Shown: in pieces, positions 47,596-58,599 of the stretch
Numbering within the stretch: position 1 is the stretch's first letter
How the letters are laid out: the number at the start of each line of letters is the position of its first letter
Source of the DNA: Heterobilharzia americana
Taxonomy: Eukaryota > Platyhelminthes > Trematoda > Strigeidida > Schistosomatidae
DNA length: 64,000 bases
Direction of reading: 5' to 3'
NCBI GenBank assembly: GCA_944470555.2
Contig: OX104127.1
Location: 26,985,661 to 27,049,660, forward strand
Notes under the pieces: model-generated
Database searches by the model: none
Told to the model about the DNA's origin: nothing
Seen by the model: the letters and a program-made list of their open reading frames with translations, nothing else
Translations under genes and position numbers: made by a program

Positions 47596-48071
47596 AAGTT
47601 GAGTTTTATTATCATTTTGCAGCATGGCTACCAGACTAGATAGCTCAGTATCGTGATGCACTTTGATAAGTTTTAGTTGGATGGAGGTAATCGGCAGGGG
47701 ATCCTGGACTTGGGTTTCATGCATGTTGGCACCCTGATGGAACTCATGTTCCACCTGAGACGTGGCGAGCCTCCCGAAGGACTGGATTAGATACATTGAT
47801 TGATCACTGGAGGGCACCGGATTAGGTAGCTGAGCACGGCGTTGCATCTCAGGTGGGACATCGGTTCCATCTGGGTACCAGATATGCCTTACTAGCTAGT
47901 GCTAAACCAGCACGAAACCTAGGACCAGAGGTTGTTGCCGATTGTCTTCATCCAACTAGTAAGTTTATTTCCACTCTAAGTAATGCTGAGGTAGTGAGTT
48001 ACAGGGATTTGGAAACAACACAAAAGAATCTGCAAGCGACATGTGTAATAATAACATTTCCTATTGCTTAA
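47596..48071. other. GC-elevated block, probable unclassified repeat
   Basis: A stretch that is clearly less AT-rich than its surroundings. It carries two abutting ORFs on opposite strands (47847-47593 minus, 84 codons; 47853-48071 plus, 72 codons) with no recognisable domain. Phrases such as GGACTTGGGTTTCATGCATG and GTGGGACATCGGTTCCATCT resemble dispersed-repeat sequence more than exons, but no second copy occurs in this window. Confidence 0.3.
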
Positions 48072-48317
48072 TAGTTTTCAAGCTATGGAGGTAATATCTC
48101 CTTAAGAATTTTTGTAAAAACCGTATTTCTAACAACAAACGTAGAGAACTGTCGATGATTTCTAACAAATAACCGGTCAGCATTACACTAAAGTTTTATG
48201 CTGTTGCTTGTATTATCCCATTGTTGATTAGATAGAATCAACCAGTCTCTATTGCCATATAAGCTTCTATGTGGATGCTTTCATGTTGTTTGTCATTTCG
48301 GTTTTATGGTAGTGAAG

Positions 48318-48465
48318 GAAAGTGGCTAGCAGTAGAATCCAGGACGCAGGTTTTGTCCTCTTTAGGACACATCAGCTAGGAGGCAGATACATTCAGCTGA
48401 CAAGTCCCAAATAGGACGAAACGCACATCCTGGATTCCACTGCAAGCCATTGTCCATCATTACTT
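48318..48465. mobile_element. inverted pair of hammerhead SINE fragments
   Basis: A minus-strand Sm-alpha end (48320-48376: tail GTGGCTAGCAGTAGAATCC in plus-strand view, then stem II and box 1) meets a plus-strand copy (48377-48465: GGAGGCAGATACATTCAGC, CTGACAAG, GTCC/GGAC, CGAAACGC, CCTGGATTCCACTGC). Both cores are mutated: minus CTGATGT and AAAA; plus CTGACAA. They are joined inside the 5' strand of the ribozyme. Confidence 0.75.
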
Positions 48466-49177
48466 TGATGCATCGAACTGTTGATTGGTTATTTAGCTCG
48501 AAAATATATTGATATAAAGTATAGTTTGCAAAGAATTTAGAATGTGTTGTTTCTGTGCATATGATTTATTCACTTTGCCTAGTCATTTAGACAAACTCAG
48601 CTCTCTTGAGGTACTCATTTCTGTAAAGTGGATTTATTTAACCTTCAGAATGTTGAAATTACTTATGAATGAAAAAAAACAACTATCATCCAGTGCTTAA
48701 ACTGTGACTGTCTAACCAGTAAAACTTGAACTATTCAACAATGAATATGATTAGTCTTTCTTTTAGCAACTATTTTTTTAATGACACTGGAAAGAACTTT
48801 CTCTACATTGATTATTGTTAACATTGTATAAATGAGATTTAAGTGTAGATTATTTACATTAGATTTTGTCAGTAAAAAGAAAATTAATGATTAAAATTAA
48901 ACAAAAAAAAGAGAAAAATATCTTTACTCTAAGTGATACTTGAATGATTGTTACTTATCAATCATACATAATGAGTTAAGTGTGTATGTGAGTTTTGTGC
49001 ATAAAATACCTAATGACATAGTGATATTGTAGACTTATGTTATTCTTCTGGGTAGAGAAAAGAATGTGCCATTCGGTCAAATTTAACAATTGAATAGGTA
49101 AGTAAATAAATGGATAGATGACGTCTTAAATGAAGTAAACATTAAGACTAAAAAAAATGATTTATTGATTTCAAGGT
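48466..49177. other. unannotated intergenic sequence
   Basis: AT-rich. No feature recognised. Confidence 0.4.
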
Positions 49178-49322
49178 GGTATTCATCATAAAGTGACATC
49201 ACTTGAAGAACCACTGAAATACTGGATAGCTGTTTTGTCCTAATATGAGACTGTTTACCAGTGTGTACTCAGAACCTTCAGATTTTGAGACAAGGACCTT
49301 ACCACTAAGTCATTTTCATCCA
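49178..49322 (-). mobile_element. SINE-like repeat R3, 3' part
   Basis: GTATTCATCATAAAGTGACAT, ATACTGGATAGCTGTTTTGT and CCTTACCACTAAGTCA correspond to R3 read on the minus strand. Confidence 0.5.
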
Positions 49323-49927
49323 GTGTTATCGATAAATTTTAGTTCTCAACTCCTACTTGGTTTGCCTTATCCGTTATAATTGCTCATAAGAATTTCATTA
49401 TATCTCATTTCCTAATATTACCTTAATCAGCATTAAGGATTTATGTAAAATTTTCTAGTTAATACAAGCGTTTTGTTATTTAAATAATATTCAAGGTGTA
49501 TGACTTCTATCACTGTTTAAAAAGAGGCCCATTGGTATTTCTATCATACATTGATGGTCAGCCAATGTTAAATGATGAAGTGTGAAAAAGTATGTAGAAA
49601 CTATCCATTTCAAATCCAACTACTATGCTGCTGGAATACATTTGTGCCAGGAAAATTGTTGTACAAAAATATGGGAAATCAATTCGTTTACTGTTTTTTT
49701 CTAATTTTCACCTTAAATGGAATAATACCATTATTCATCTTTCATGACCACATCATCCGGTTTTGGTTGCTGATAATCTACTGGTTCACTAGAACAATTG
49801 GATTACTAATATACTATGAAAGTCAGTTTATTTGATTTGCTAAAACTTTAGCTAGAAATTGTTTATAAAAGAATGATTCTGCTCACAACTTCTGATAAAT
49901 GGAAAATGGGACAACTAGTCCAGAAAT
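49323..49927. other. unannotated intergenic sequence
   Basis: An 87-codon ORF at 49572-49835 encodes a hydrophobic Ile/Phe/Tyr-rich peptide with no motif I recognise. Probably chance in AT-rich DNA. Confidence 0.35.
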
Positions 49928-51251
49928 TGATCAAACTGCAACGCTTCGCATCATCACAGAACAGAAAATATAATGGCAGTCAACCCTCTACCTCAACCTC
50001 ATCGACTTTGAGAAGGCCATCGACAGCGTCGACTGAGAAGTAATTTGACAGTTGCTTATACACTACCGAATAACACAAACCTTCATCAACCTCATTCAAC
50101 AACTGTATATGAAGATGCCACATGACAAATAATTCACAATGGAAAGCTCAGTGATGCCACTGAAGTGAAGACATGAAGGAGTAAGATAAGGCTGTCTATT
50201 ATCATCCATGATATTGCTGGTTGTGGTCGACTGAATCATGCAACAAACAGTGAGGAGCGAGAAGAGGGGGAATTTGCTGGACCACGGAAGAGAACCTAGA
50301 AGATTTGGATTTCACCGATGAACTATGTCTAATGTCACACAAACTTGAGGATCTACAGGCGAAAACTAACATGTTGACAGAAGATGTGAGGCGGGGCAGT
50401 GAAGGGAGACGGGAATTCAAGTGAAGGTAGAGAAGACAGAGGTGATGAAGATACCCACCCAACCTACACCACCACAAACAACAGCAACAACAACAACAAC
50501 AAGCTGGAATCACCATCAATGGGAGAAACGTGAAGGAAGTGGCCTCTTTCACTAATCACCTAGGCAGCACTGTTTCAACTACAGGCTCCACAGGCATAGA
50601 CGAGGACGTCAAAGCCAGCCAGGATCGGAAAGACAGCAAGACAGGCATTCATTAACCTGAAAGCAATGTGGATGTCTACTCCACTCAGGATAAAGCGTTA
50701 CCAGCATCCATATTTTCAACACCAACCCAGACAATTCAGAGCTTCTATACGATGTTTGAGAGACTTGGCGCGTTGCGAAAGGGATTCCCATCAAACTACA
50801 GACATTCATCAACAACTGCCTAGACTGGCTGGTTGCTGAAGATCAGATGGTCAGAATAATGAGAATAATCAACAAGGAACTCTGGCTAGCTGGCTGACTG
50901 GCTGGCTGGCTGGCTGACTGGCTGACAACGAACCAACAACGCAAGAAGCTATCGCTGAACAAATATGCACTGGAAGGAAGTGGAGATGGATTGGATTGGG
51001 CATACACTGAGAAGGCTGACTGGGGACATCACGCGCCAGGCCAGGTCTTCGAGTGGAACCCAGATGGGAAGTGTCGAGTCAGGTGTGCCAGCTGAGTTTG
51101 ACATGGGAGAGATCGTGTGATGAGGAAATGAGAGTTTGTGGGCTTTCATGGAGCCAGGTTCTGAAGATTTCAGAGAAGAGAGTGTAATGGAGACGTGCTA
51201 CTGAAGCCCTATATTCCATTAGGAACTTTAGGGACAAATAATAATTATAAT
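49928..51251 (+). mobile_element. RTE-clade fragment, subfamily with AGCC tract
   Basis: Starts at the RT region (AACGCTTCGCATCATC) and ends with the element terminus and an AATAATAATT tail. It carries about eleven GGCT/GACT units at 50883-50930 and a CAACAACAACAA tract near 50480-50503. It shares diagnostic differences with the copies at 18045-21469 and 29917-31329. Frameshifted and inactive. Confidence 0.88.
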
Positions 51252-52640
51252 CCAGAAATTATCTTATCTTTATATAGGTGTTGTTTTCGGGTCTAAAGCT
51301 TTCATGTAATGCGACCTACAAACGTGAACAAGGAACAGAAAATTTCTAAAATCTGAAGAACCTTCATGACTTTTGACACACATATCTCAACAAAAAGTCT
51401 CCTTATATACATTACGAATTTGAATGAAATAATTTTCCCACTTTGAAGTTTACTGATTTATTTTTCAAGTAAACGATATGTCAATCACTGAATATTAGTT
51501 GAATATAAAACTGCATTATGTAACATTACACAAATACTAAAGTTCATCAAAGAAATTTCTGTTGATAAGGATTTCATTTTCATACTTCTACGATCAAATT
51601 TAAATGTGAGTTAAAGTATGTCATAAGAAATTACCATCTTCATCTGAACTTCAATAACATTTAAATGTATAATTCAAGAGTACTTCACCCATACTATTGG
51701 AAGTAAATCAAATCAGGAAAATACTCATTAACGAAGCTACTTTAACTAGTTGAATCGAAAAGTAGATTTTCAAAGCATCCTATGAAATCCATATTTGAGA
51801 TCTCTTCCAAGGACTCTAATCTTATTCAACTCAAATAACTGTATTATAGTTCTAAGTTTTACATATCTCAGTTAAGTATTAACACATCTCTGGATCATAT
51901 GCAGCTAAGAAAAGTAATTTACACGATGAAAGGATTCGCACTAGCCTCATTTGAAGATCTTAACACTAAGCTAGTTTTGCTCGGATAAGCATATCAGTTT
52001 ATGAAATCAAAGCCAAAGTAGTTATATCACATAAAAAAACAATACCTTGTTAAATTAAACGCACATGAAACTATGATGACATAGTTACGGATATTCTTCA
52101 ACACCATGGAAAAAACCCAAAACCCTAACGCAAAACAAGCAAAAAGGAACTGATAGAATAAAAATTAGACAGGTTCCAACTGTTGAATTACATGGAAAAT
52201 TGAGACTTAATACATTTATAATTCTTTGAGTTTATGGAGTGTTTGAATTTTTACAGACCTGGATCACCACTATCTTGTCTTATTTTATCTATGGCAACTA
52301 TTTGGTTACAGAATGGACAACTCAAGTCTTACAACCACGAAGACAAATTTTCAAGAGTAATCGTTCAAATTAATTCTTAATCTAATTGTAGCTGATAGTT
52401 GATATATATATGAATGATTTTTTAAAATATTAATTATCCGAAACCTGGTAAAATTACCTCTTGAACAATTTCAATCCCGCAAATAACCTAATGAACGGAT
52501 GACTGTTGAAATCCATGTAACCACTCTTTAGATGTTTGTTTCTAAGTTAAAAATTGTGGATTTAAAGACAGAGCCTAATGATACTTTATATTTGCACAAA
52601 CTTTTGTCTTTTTGATGAGACCCTTTTCTGTTGATTTCGG
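51252..52640. other. unannotated intergenic sequence
   Basis: AT-rich. No supported feature. Confidence 0.4.
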
Positions 52641-52945
52641 TGCCTAGTAGAGGAGTCCAGGATCTACGTTTCGTGCTGTTTGGGGCTTCTCAGCTGGAAG
52701 GACCTGTGCCTCAGCGAGTGATGTTCCCGCTGACTTTTGAACCGAGTACCCATCACTTCAAACACCAAAGCGTTATTCGCTGGGCTGCTGGGATACGACA
52801 GACATCTGTTGTGAAACGGGCACTTGGTTCAAGTTTCAATTGGAATAACATGACTCACTGAGTTGCAGTTACATCCAGCTGACAACTCCTGAATAGGAAG
52901 AAACGCCTATCCTGTATTCTTCTGCTAGTCACCTAGATCAGTATA
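52641..52945. mobile_element. head-to-head inverted pair of Sm-alpha-like SINEs
   Basis: The minus copy at 52641-52793 has, in its own sense, an AGCGAATAACGC A-box region, GGTTCAAAAGTC B box, GCTGAGAAG core and ATCCTGGACTCC. The plus copy at 52794-52945 has GGTTCAAGTTTC, TACATCCAGCTGACAAC, GAAGAAACGCC and ATTCTTCTGCTAG. Both hammerhead cores carry a substitution of the conserved G after N7 (CTGAGAA, CTGACAA), so neither should cleave. Confidence 0.75.
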
Positions 52946-54487
52946 ACATCATGAATATCCAGAAGTATGCAGGCATCTGCATTAGAGCCAATCTCCCAAC
53001 AGATGTCAAGTAATTGGGACCTGTGTAGCAACGGGAAATTACAAGTATCATAACAAGACCCTTTCCTACTTCTTTCCTTCTTTCCTACTTGTGTGCTCAT
53101 TATTTACAAATGTCTCAGTTAACAAAAACGTAAGTCTCTTATATCAGTATATTGACTCATAAAATGTACATATGGCGATGACAGCATTTTGGCTCATAAA
53201 TTCATAAAAAACAGTTGGAAGTTATATAGCAAGGATAACTATAGTGTTTTGAATGGATTTTTGAGTATCTTGATTAATCCCTAAGAATTAACTTGACTAC
53301 AGAGGAAGTTCTGTATAGTCATATCTCCAATCTTCCCTTTCTAGTACCTGTAATGTTATCATTTTTATAATTGAGGGCAAATAACATTGTGAACAGAGCA
53401 ATCACTCAGTATTTGATTGATTCAGAACTTAAGACAGATATCTTCAACGTTATCAAGATAACAAACAAACAAGCCCATTTCTCCAGAGGTTCAATGAAGC
53501 TATAGTCAATAAAAACCTTAAATCTGTGATTAAAAAGAAGATATAGTCAACCTCTGTATACTCTAGTGACCTTCTTTTTGAACATTATTTGATTATATTA
53601 ATCTTTATTAAATTTTAATGTTTTTTCTTTCAATTTTACTTGCATCATTTGAATCATTTTTTTGTTAAATTAAATGTTTTCATAATGATTGTTTCCATTT
53701 AAGTAGGTTTAAATCATAATATATTTTGTGCTTTTTACGATAACGCATTCATCGAATGACTTGTATTTCGAAATATTAGTTGTAACTACTGTGATATCCC
53801 ACGATTAGAGCATTTTTAATTGGAGTATAATTTATAATTATTTCAATTTGTTATCATTTGTTAAACTTCCTCGGATTTACGGTATTGATTTGGCATTACT
53901 CTGTGATTATATCTATCCGTCTTAACCGTTGACATATTCTGGTTTCTTCCAGTGAATGGATGTATGTTATATTATCAATGAAATTATATATTTTCCCACT
54001 GTAGATTGTAAGCAATTAGAAAAATATATCCGAAATAAAGAGAATTCCTTTTACCTTGGTCAGATTGTTGTGCTTAGTTTTAAGGAACTAGCAAAAGGGA
54101 ATTCGTTTTCTCCTTTCATGTATCTACAAAATGCGTATATAACATGGCGTAGAGGAGTCTAAACTCCAAAAATTAAATTTAATTGAAGATAAATGTTATG
54201 TCTCGTGTAGAATGAAAGAAACAATTTATACGGTTCATTAGGCTATCTTAAGCCTACCTTCTTTTATTGACGACTCGTTTCTGAAGATCAAGTCTTCCTT
54301 GTTTTATCCGATCGAAGTTTATTACTTTTTACCACATAACATTTGCAAATTTTGTTCACTAGATTCATTCTTGTTTTCTCTACATTATGTCATTTACTTT
54401 GCCGTAAGTTCACACCAATCACCTAGCCTAATATTAACTTAACTACTCATTAATTACACCGAATTAAATATCAGTAAGTATTTCTCT
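52946..54487. other. unannotated intergenic sequence
   Basis: AT-rich. An ORF at 53956-54162 follows an acceptor-like TTTCTTCCAG, but a stop lies in frame between the acceptor and its ATG. Not supported as an exon. Confidence 0.4.
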
Positions 54488-54901
54488 ACTATTATTATTT
54501 TCTTTCCCTTGGGTTCCTAGTGAAACATAGGACTTCACTAGCACGACCTCAATCCACTCCCTTCTCTGCAATCTCTTCAACCTCGCTCCATGATGGTCCA
54601 CAACCTTTCATTTCTTCCTCACATGATCTCCTCCATGTCACCCTCACCTTGAAATCCCAACTCGTCATTTCCCACTTGGAGTCTACTCGACGCCCTGACC
54701 TGACATGATGCGTCATGTCCTCAATCGGTCTTCTCAGTGTATGTCCAATCCAATCCATCTCCACCTTCCTCTTCTGAATAGTTGTTGAGTGATAGGTTAT
54801 TGGTTAGTTCGTTGAGGGGTCAGCCAAAGTTCGTTGTTGCTCATTCGTATTATTCTGACCATCTGATCTTCAGCATCGGGCGTGGGCAGCCGTTGATGAT
54901 T
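54488..54901 (-). mobile_element. RTE-clade 3' fragment
   Basis: The (ATT)n tail at 54489-54501, then the element end on the minus strand and about 390 bp of the C-terminal region. Closest to 46262-46930: both share GTCGAGTAGACTCCAA-like changes. Inactive. Confidence 0.85.
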
Positions 54902-55639
54902 TTGCTATATGGACTATTAAATGGAAAAAGAGCCTATCAAGGTTATTTTAACTCAAAGTTCCCTACCGATAGTTCTATGAAAGTAATGGTAAGCCTATCT
55001 CACACATGTGTATGAGTGGTTGCAGTTTTGTATCTCAGGCATATTGACTGTCATCCTGTTAAGATGGGCTAAAATCAAGTCAAGCTACGTTTCATCCTAT
55101 CATTCCCATTTAGATAATTTAGACAATTTCGTGCTACCAACCAAGTGCCCTTATTCTTTATCAATTCTAATTGGACGGTTAGTTAGTTAGGTGGTAGGAG
55201 GGTGGTGACTGAAACTGTATATATATTTTTTCCAATACCCACTCTTCTTGACTTCACCCTTGCGATCCTGACAATAAACGCTGTAAACACCTACTTAAAG
55301 TCAAGGTTTTTTTACTGCTTTCATCATTATAGGGATCAATTACGGAACCAAAAACGTTATTATAATGACTTTAGAGGGTTATTGTTTTTAGGATTCAAGA
55401 CAATACACTGAAGTCTCTTGTTTGAATGTATAAACAATAACTGAAACCAATTTAACGAATCTATGGCTGTTTGTGCTTACATTCCGTTATCTGAATCTGG
55501 TGATTTTGTTGAGCTTTCAATATCTTTCCAAAGAATATCATCAGTGTTAACCTCATTGTAAGCTTCACTAGTGAACCAAGTAGCTCAGAGAATGCAACTC
55601 AACTGAGATCACTAAACTGAGCTACAGAGCTTTTCAAGC
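54902..55639. other. unannotated intergenic sequence
   Basis: No feature recognised, apart from a tRNA-like CTGTAGCTCAG on the minus strand near 55620 that is too short to call. Confidence 0.35.
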
Positions 55640-56008
55640 ATCCATCTCCACTTTCTTTTAGTGCATAGTTGTTGGGAGATAGGTTATTGCTTCGTTGGTT
55701 CGTTGTCAGCCGGTCAGCCAGCCAGTCAGCCAGCCAGCCAGCCAACCAGCCAGCCAGCCAGCCAGCCAGCCAACCAGCCAGCCAGCCAGCCAGTCAGCCA
55801 GCCAACCCGCCAACCAGCAAACCAGAGTTCCTTGTTGCTCATTATTATTATTCTGGCCATCTGATCTCCAGTGTCAGTATCGAGTACGCGTAGGTGGCAG
55901 CTGTTGATGATGTATGTCTGTAGTTTGTTGGGAATGCTTTTCGTGACGCGCCATGTTTCTGAATCATCACATAGAAGCATTGACTCACTTGATATTGGTT
56001 TTTAAAAT
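55640..56008 (-). mobile_element. RTE-clade internal fragment with AGCC tract
   Basis: Covers only the region around the intra-ORF AGCC microsatellite, here about 26 imperfect units at 55708-55815 (AGCC mixed with AGTC and AACC). Both the 5' part and the 3' terminus are missing. It is closely similar to 62500-62810. Confidence 0.85.
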
Positions 56009-56689
56009 CTTCCATGATATACAGCGATTCCAAAATTGTTAGTAAACCTAATACTTTATCATTTTGATGAAGAAAATTAGAACTGTGTATGTAAGAGGAG
56101 GTGCTAAACTCTATTGATAATTAAAGACAATATACCTAAAGGTGGTTTACTTATTCTAATATAAGAGTAAAAATTTGGCAATGTAGACGAAGATTATTCT
56201 ATATTATTTGATATAGCACATGGTGGTCCAGTTAGTAATACTTTATCATCTCTTTATCTGCCTTCTTTTTCAGCATGAATCGCCTTTTCTGTTGATGAAG
56301 ATATAGTTTTTGTGCTATTTGTATGCTAATCACGTTGTTCTTAGATGAGTAACTTTTTTAACCAATGGTCTTCAGTAAGATGATTTTAAATTTATTTTTA
56401 TTGAATGACAGACTGTCAATCTTAGCTTCAGATCTTAAAGAGACATTATGAGCAGTACTAACTGCATGAATTTTTCAATATTCACATTACCAATCTAGAA
56501 AATTAAAAAAAGTTGTTGCCTATTTCATACTGGAGTGTTTTTCTGAATGGTTCATTTTGGCATTGATACATTTCATTGATTTATAAAAGTTTTTTAATGA
56601 AAATTTTTTGAAAATAAGATTCAACTCTTTGGTGTAGCTCATCTCCTGACGCATAAATTAACTCTGCCTTATTTTACTTTTTATTTACT
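56009..56689. other. unannotated intergenic sequence
   Basis: AT-rich. No feature recognised. Confidence 0.4.
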
Positions 56690-56974
56690 AGGCATATTGC
56701 TAAACATCTACCTTCACGGTTGGGAAACTGACAGATAAAATCCATCATAAGTTCTATTTTATCTCATCTTGTTGATAGTAATCACATGGTAGGTTAAAAG
56801 AGTGCTAAGATAATTATTCACCGTATAACCCACAATCTTTCGAAAGGTATTTAAACTTGTAGAAGTTGTGGGAATTTGAGCTACTAATCCTAATTTTTGT
56901 ATCCAGAAGATATTTGTACATACGTTACCTTTCCCTTGACCTGGATATACGTAATAAACAACTATGTTTAGTAA

Positions 56975-57095
56975 TGATGGGTAGTGGCTAGCAGTGGAAT
57001 CCAGGATGCACATTTCGTCCTACTTGGGACTCGTCAGCTGGATGTACCTGCTTCCCAGTGAGTGATGTTGTTCCCATCGGGATCTTACCTTTGAA
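56975..57095 (-). mobile_element. Sm-alpha-like SINE carrying an intact hammerhead
   Basis: In minus sense: GATGGGAACAACATCACTCA, CTGGGAAGCAGG, the ribozyme, then CTGCTAGCCACTACCCATCA, the family's usual 3' end. The tRNA-like head is partly lost. Confidence 0.8.
56991..57051 (-). ncRNA. hammerhead ribozyme, intact core
   Basis: In minus sense the order is GCAGGTACATCCAG (stem I 5' strand), CTGACGA (box 1), GTCC-CAAGTA-GGAC (stem II), GAAA (box 2), ATG-TG-CAT (minimal stem III), C cleavage base, and CTGGATTCCACTGC (stem I 3' strand). Stem I pairs ATCCAG with CTGGAT and GCAG with CTGC. All invariant core positions are present (the C at N7 is permitted) and cleavage is predicted after 57005. 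Stem III has changed from the usual CGC/GCG type while keeping its pairing. Schistosome Sm-alpha hammerheads are known to self-cleave; activity of this copy is inferred. Confidence 0.85.
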
Positions 57096-57689
57096 AGTTT
57101 TCCTGTCCCTTCCTTATTCTTCACCCCTTTCAATTACTTACGACATTTGCTTAGGTCTTATTTATGCACTTACCTCGTCCTTCAGTATTACGTAAATTGT
57201 ATTTTCTCAAGCTTTTGAGCCAGTTTGATTATCGCAGTGTCTACATTTTCATGTTATCTTCTCGGTTCTTACCGTCATTATCATTATTATAAATGTTTCA
57301 GTCAACGCTATCAACTTTTTCATTTTTGTTATTTGTATTATCATCGCCGTCGTTATTTTACAACACATCACACTGACCTACAAATCTACCTCATGGGTTT
57401 AATTTTTATGCATATATATTACTACTAACTTTACACTAAAGCCTGAAGAGGGTCTAACTGAAAACAACATTGTTTGCTTGTATCCTTTTCTTGTTATTCA
57501 CTGTAACCCTTTCTTATCCTTTCTAAGGCTATCAAAAAAGGTGTGGTTTTGTCCATAGCGCTTTCAAGGCAGGATTACTTGTGCCCTTTTAAACCCATGA
57601 CATGCCACTATTTTTAAAAGATCCTTGAATCCATACAAACATGAACCTAAAGTCACTTAAGAGAAGATTTATATCCTCTTTTTTTTCAG

Positions 57690-57840
57690 CTTTCTCCTAA
57701 GCTCTCCTTAAGGATGAGAACAACTGGACTTATGATAGATTCTGGTTCCATGGCTAATTACAAAATCTCAAACATACCTTATTCTGTACGCAGCTTTTCT
57801 GAAGAAGATAATGATTATATCAAACCTGTAACAAAAATTT
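57690..57840 (+). CDS. candidate exon, unidentified protein
   Basis: A strong acceptor-like tract (CCTCTTTTTTTTCAG, ending 57689) is followed by an open frame: LSPKLSLRMRTTGLMIDSGS, MANYKISNIPYSVRSFSEED, NDYIKPVTKIC. The composition is balanced and hydrophilic, unlike chance ORFs nearby. Possible donors are GTAACA at about 57827 and GTGACT at about 57840; neither is strong. I recognise no domain and found no partner exon in the window. Confidence 0.25.
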
Positions 57841-58051
57841 GTGACTTTCGCTTGCTTTTTTCATTCCCACAATACTATTTGCACTATAACTGTTCGTAAC
57901 AGTTAAGAATTATTACTATTTTCACTACAGTTGAAAGTAAGCTTATTGTAGTGTTACATATAAAGAGTTTTATGTCAAATCGAAATGTCAGAAACAAGAT
58001 ATTCAGCGAAGATGACTCTTCTCAACGAATTTATTCTCAAGCTGTACATTC

Positions 58052-58052
<1 letters not shown>

Positions 58053-58099
<47 letters not shown>
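58053..58099. repeat. (TA)n microsatellite
   Basis: About 47 bp of pure TA repeats. The flanks to 57841 and 58599 are AT-rich with nothing recognised. Confidence 0.9.
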
Positions 58100-58101
<2 letters not shown>

Positions 58102-58599
58102 CATTTAATGGCTGTAATCGATGAAGAAGATTTAACTCATACAATGGAGAGTTGAAATCATAAAAATGGATCTTCCTAGCAAGATCGAAGCGTTAAGGAA
58201 TAATACAAAATATTTTTGTTATTTGTTCTGATATACTACACCGAGATTACACAGGTAAAAATTCACCTCATACAATGAATAATAATAGTTGCTATAATAA
58301 TATTGTTGCTAGTTGATGACGTAAAGGTCGAATGATAACAAACAGAGGTTACGTAAGACTTTGAATCATTTTTAAGGTGTATGTAGATTAAAAAGGAGTG
58401 AAAATGTAGCTCAGTTAATAAGCAATCAAAGGATTAAGTAATATGAGTGAGACAAGTTAACTTGAATAAACTGAAAGTATTTTTTGTAAAGTTGCGTTTA
58501 TTGGGAAGATCAAATGAAGTAACACCAGAAACTATTAAATGTAAAACTAAGGTGATAATGACAATATAAGAGTACAAAGAATAATTTGACAAAAAGAAG

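Larger units (their letters stand above)
56690..57490 (+). mobile_element. Penelope-like 3' fragment split by a SINE
   Basis: 56690-56960 matches the end of the Penelope element at 12070-12290 (ATCTACCTTCACGGTTGGGA, ATTATTCACCG). 57105-57490 continues with the 3' UTR (TTCTTCACCCCTTTCAATTA) and ends near CCTGAAGAGGGTCTAACTGA. A hammerhead SINE at 56975-57095 separates the two. The coding part is frameshifted. Confidence 0.7.

Noticed and set aside
49572..49835. 87-codon hydrophobic ORF
   Set aside because: Rich in Ile, Phe and Tyr as expected of AT-rich non-coding DNA. No splice context, domain or repeat match.
53956..54162. 68-codon ORF after an acceptor-like TTTCTTCCAG
   Set aside because: A TGA in the same frame lies directly between the acceptor and the ATG, and the other two phases hit early stops.
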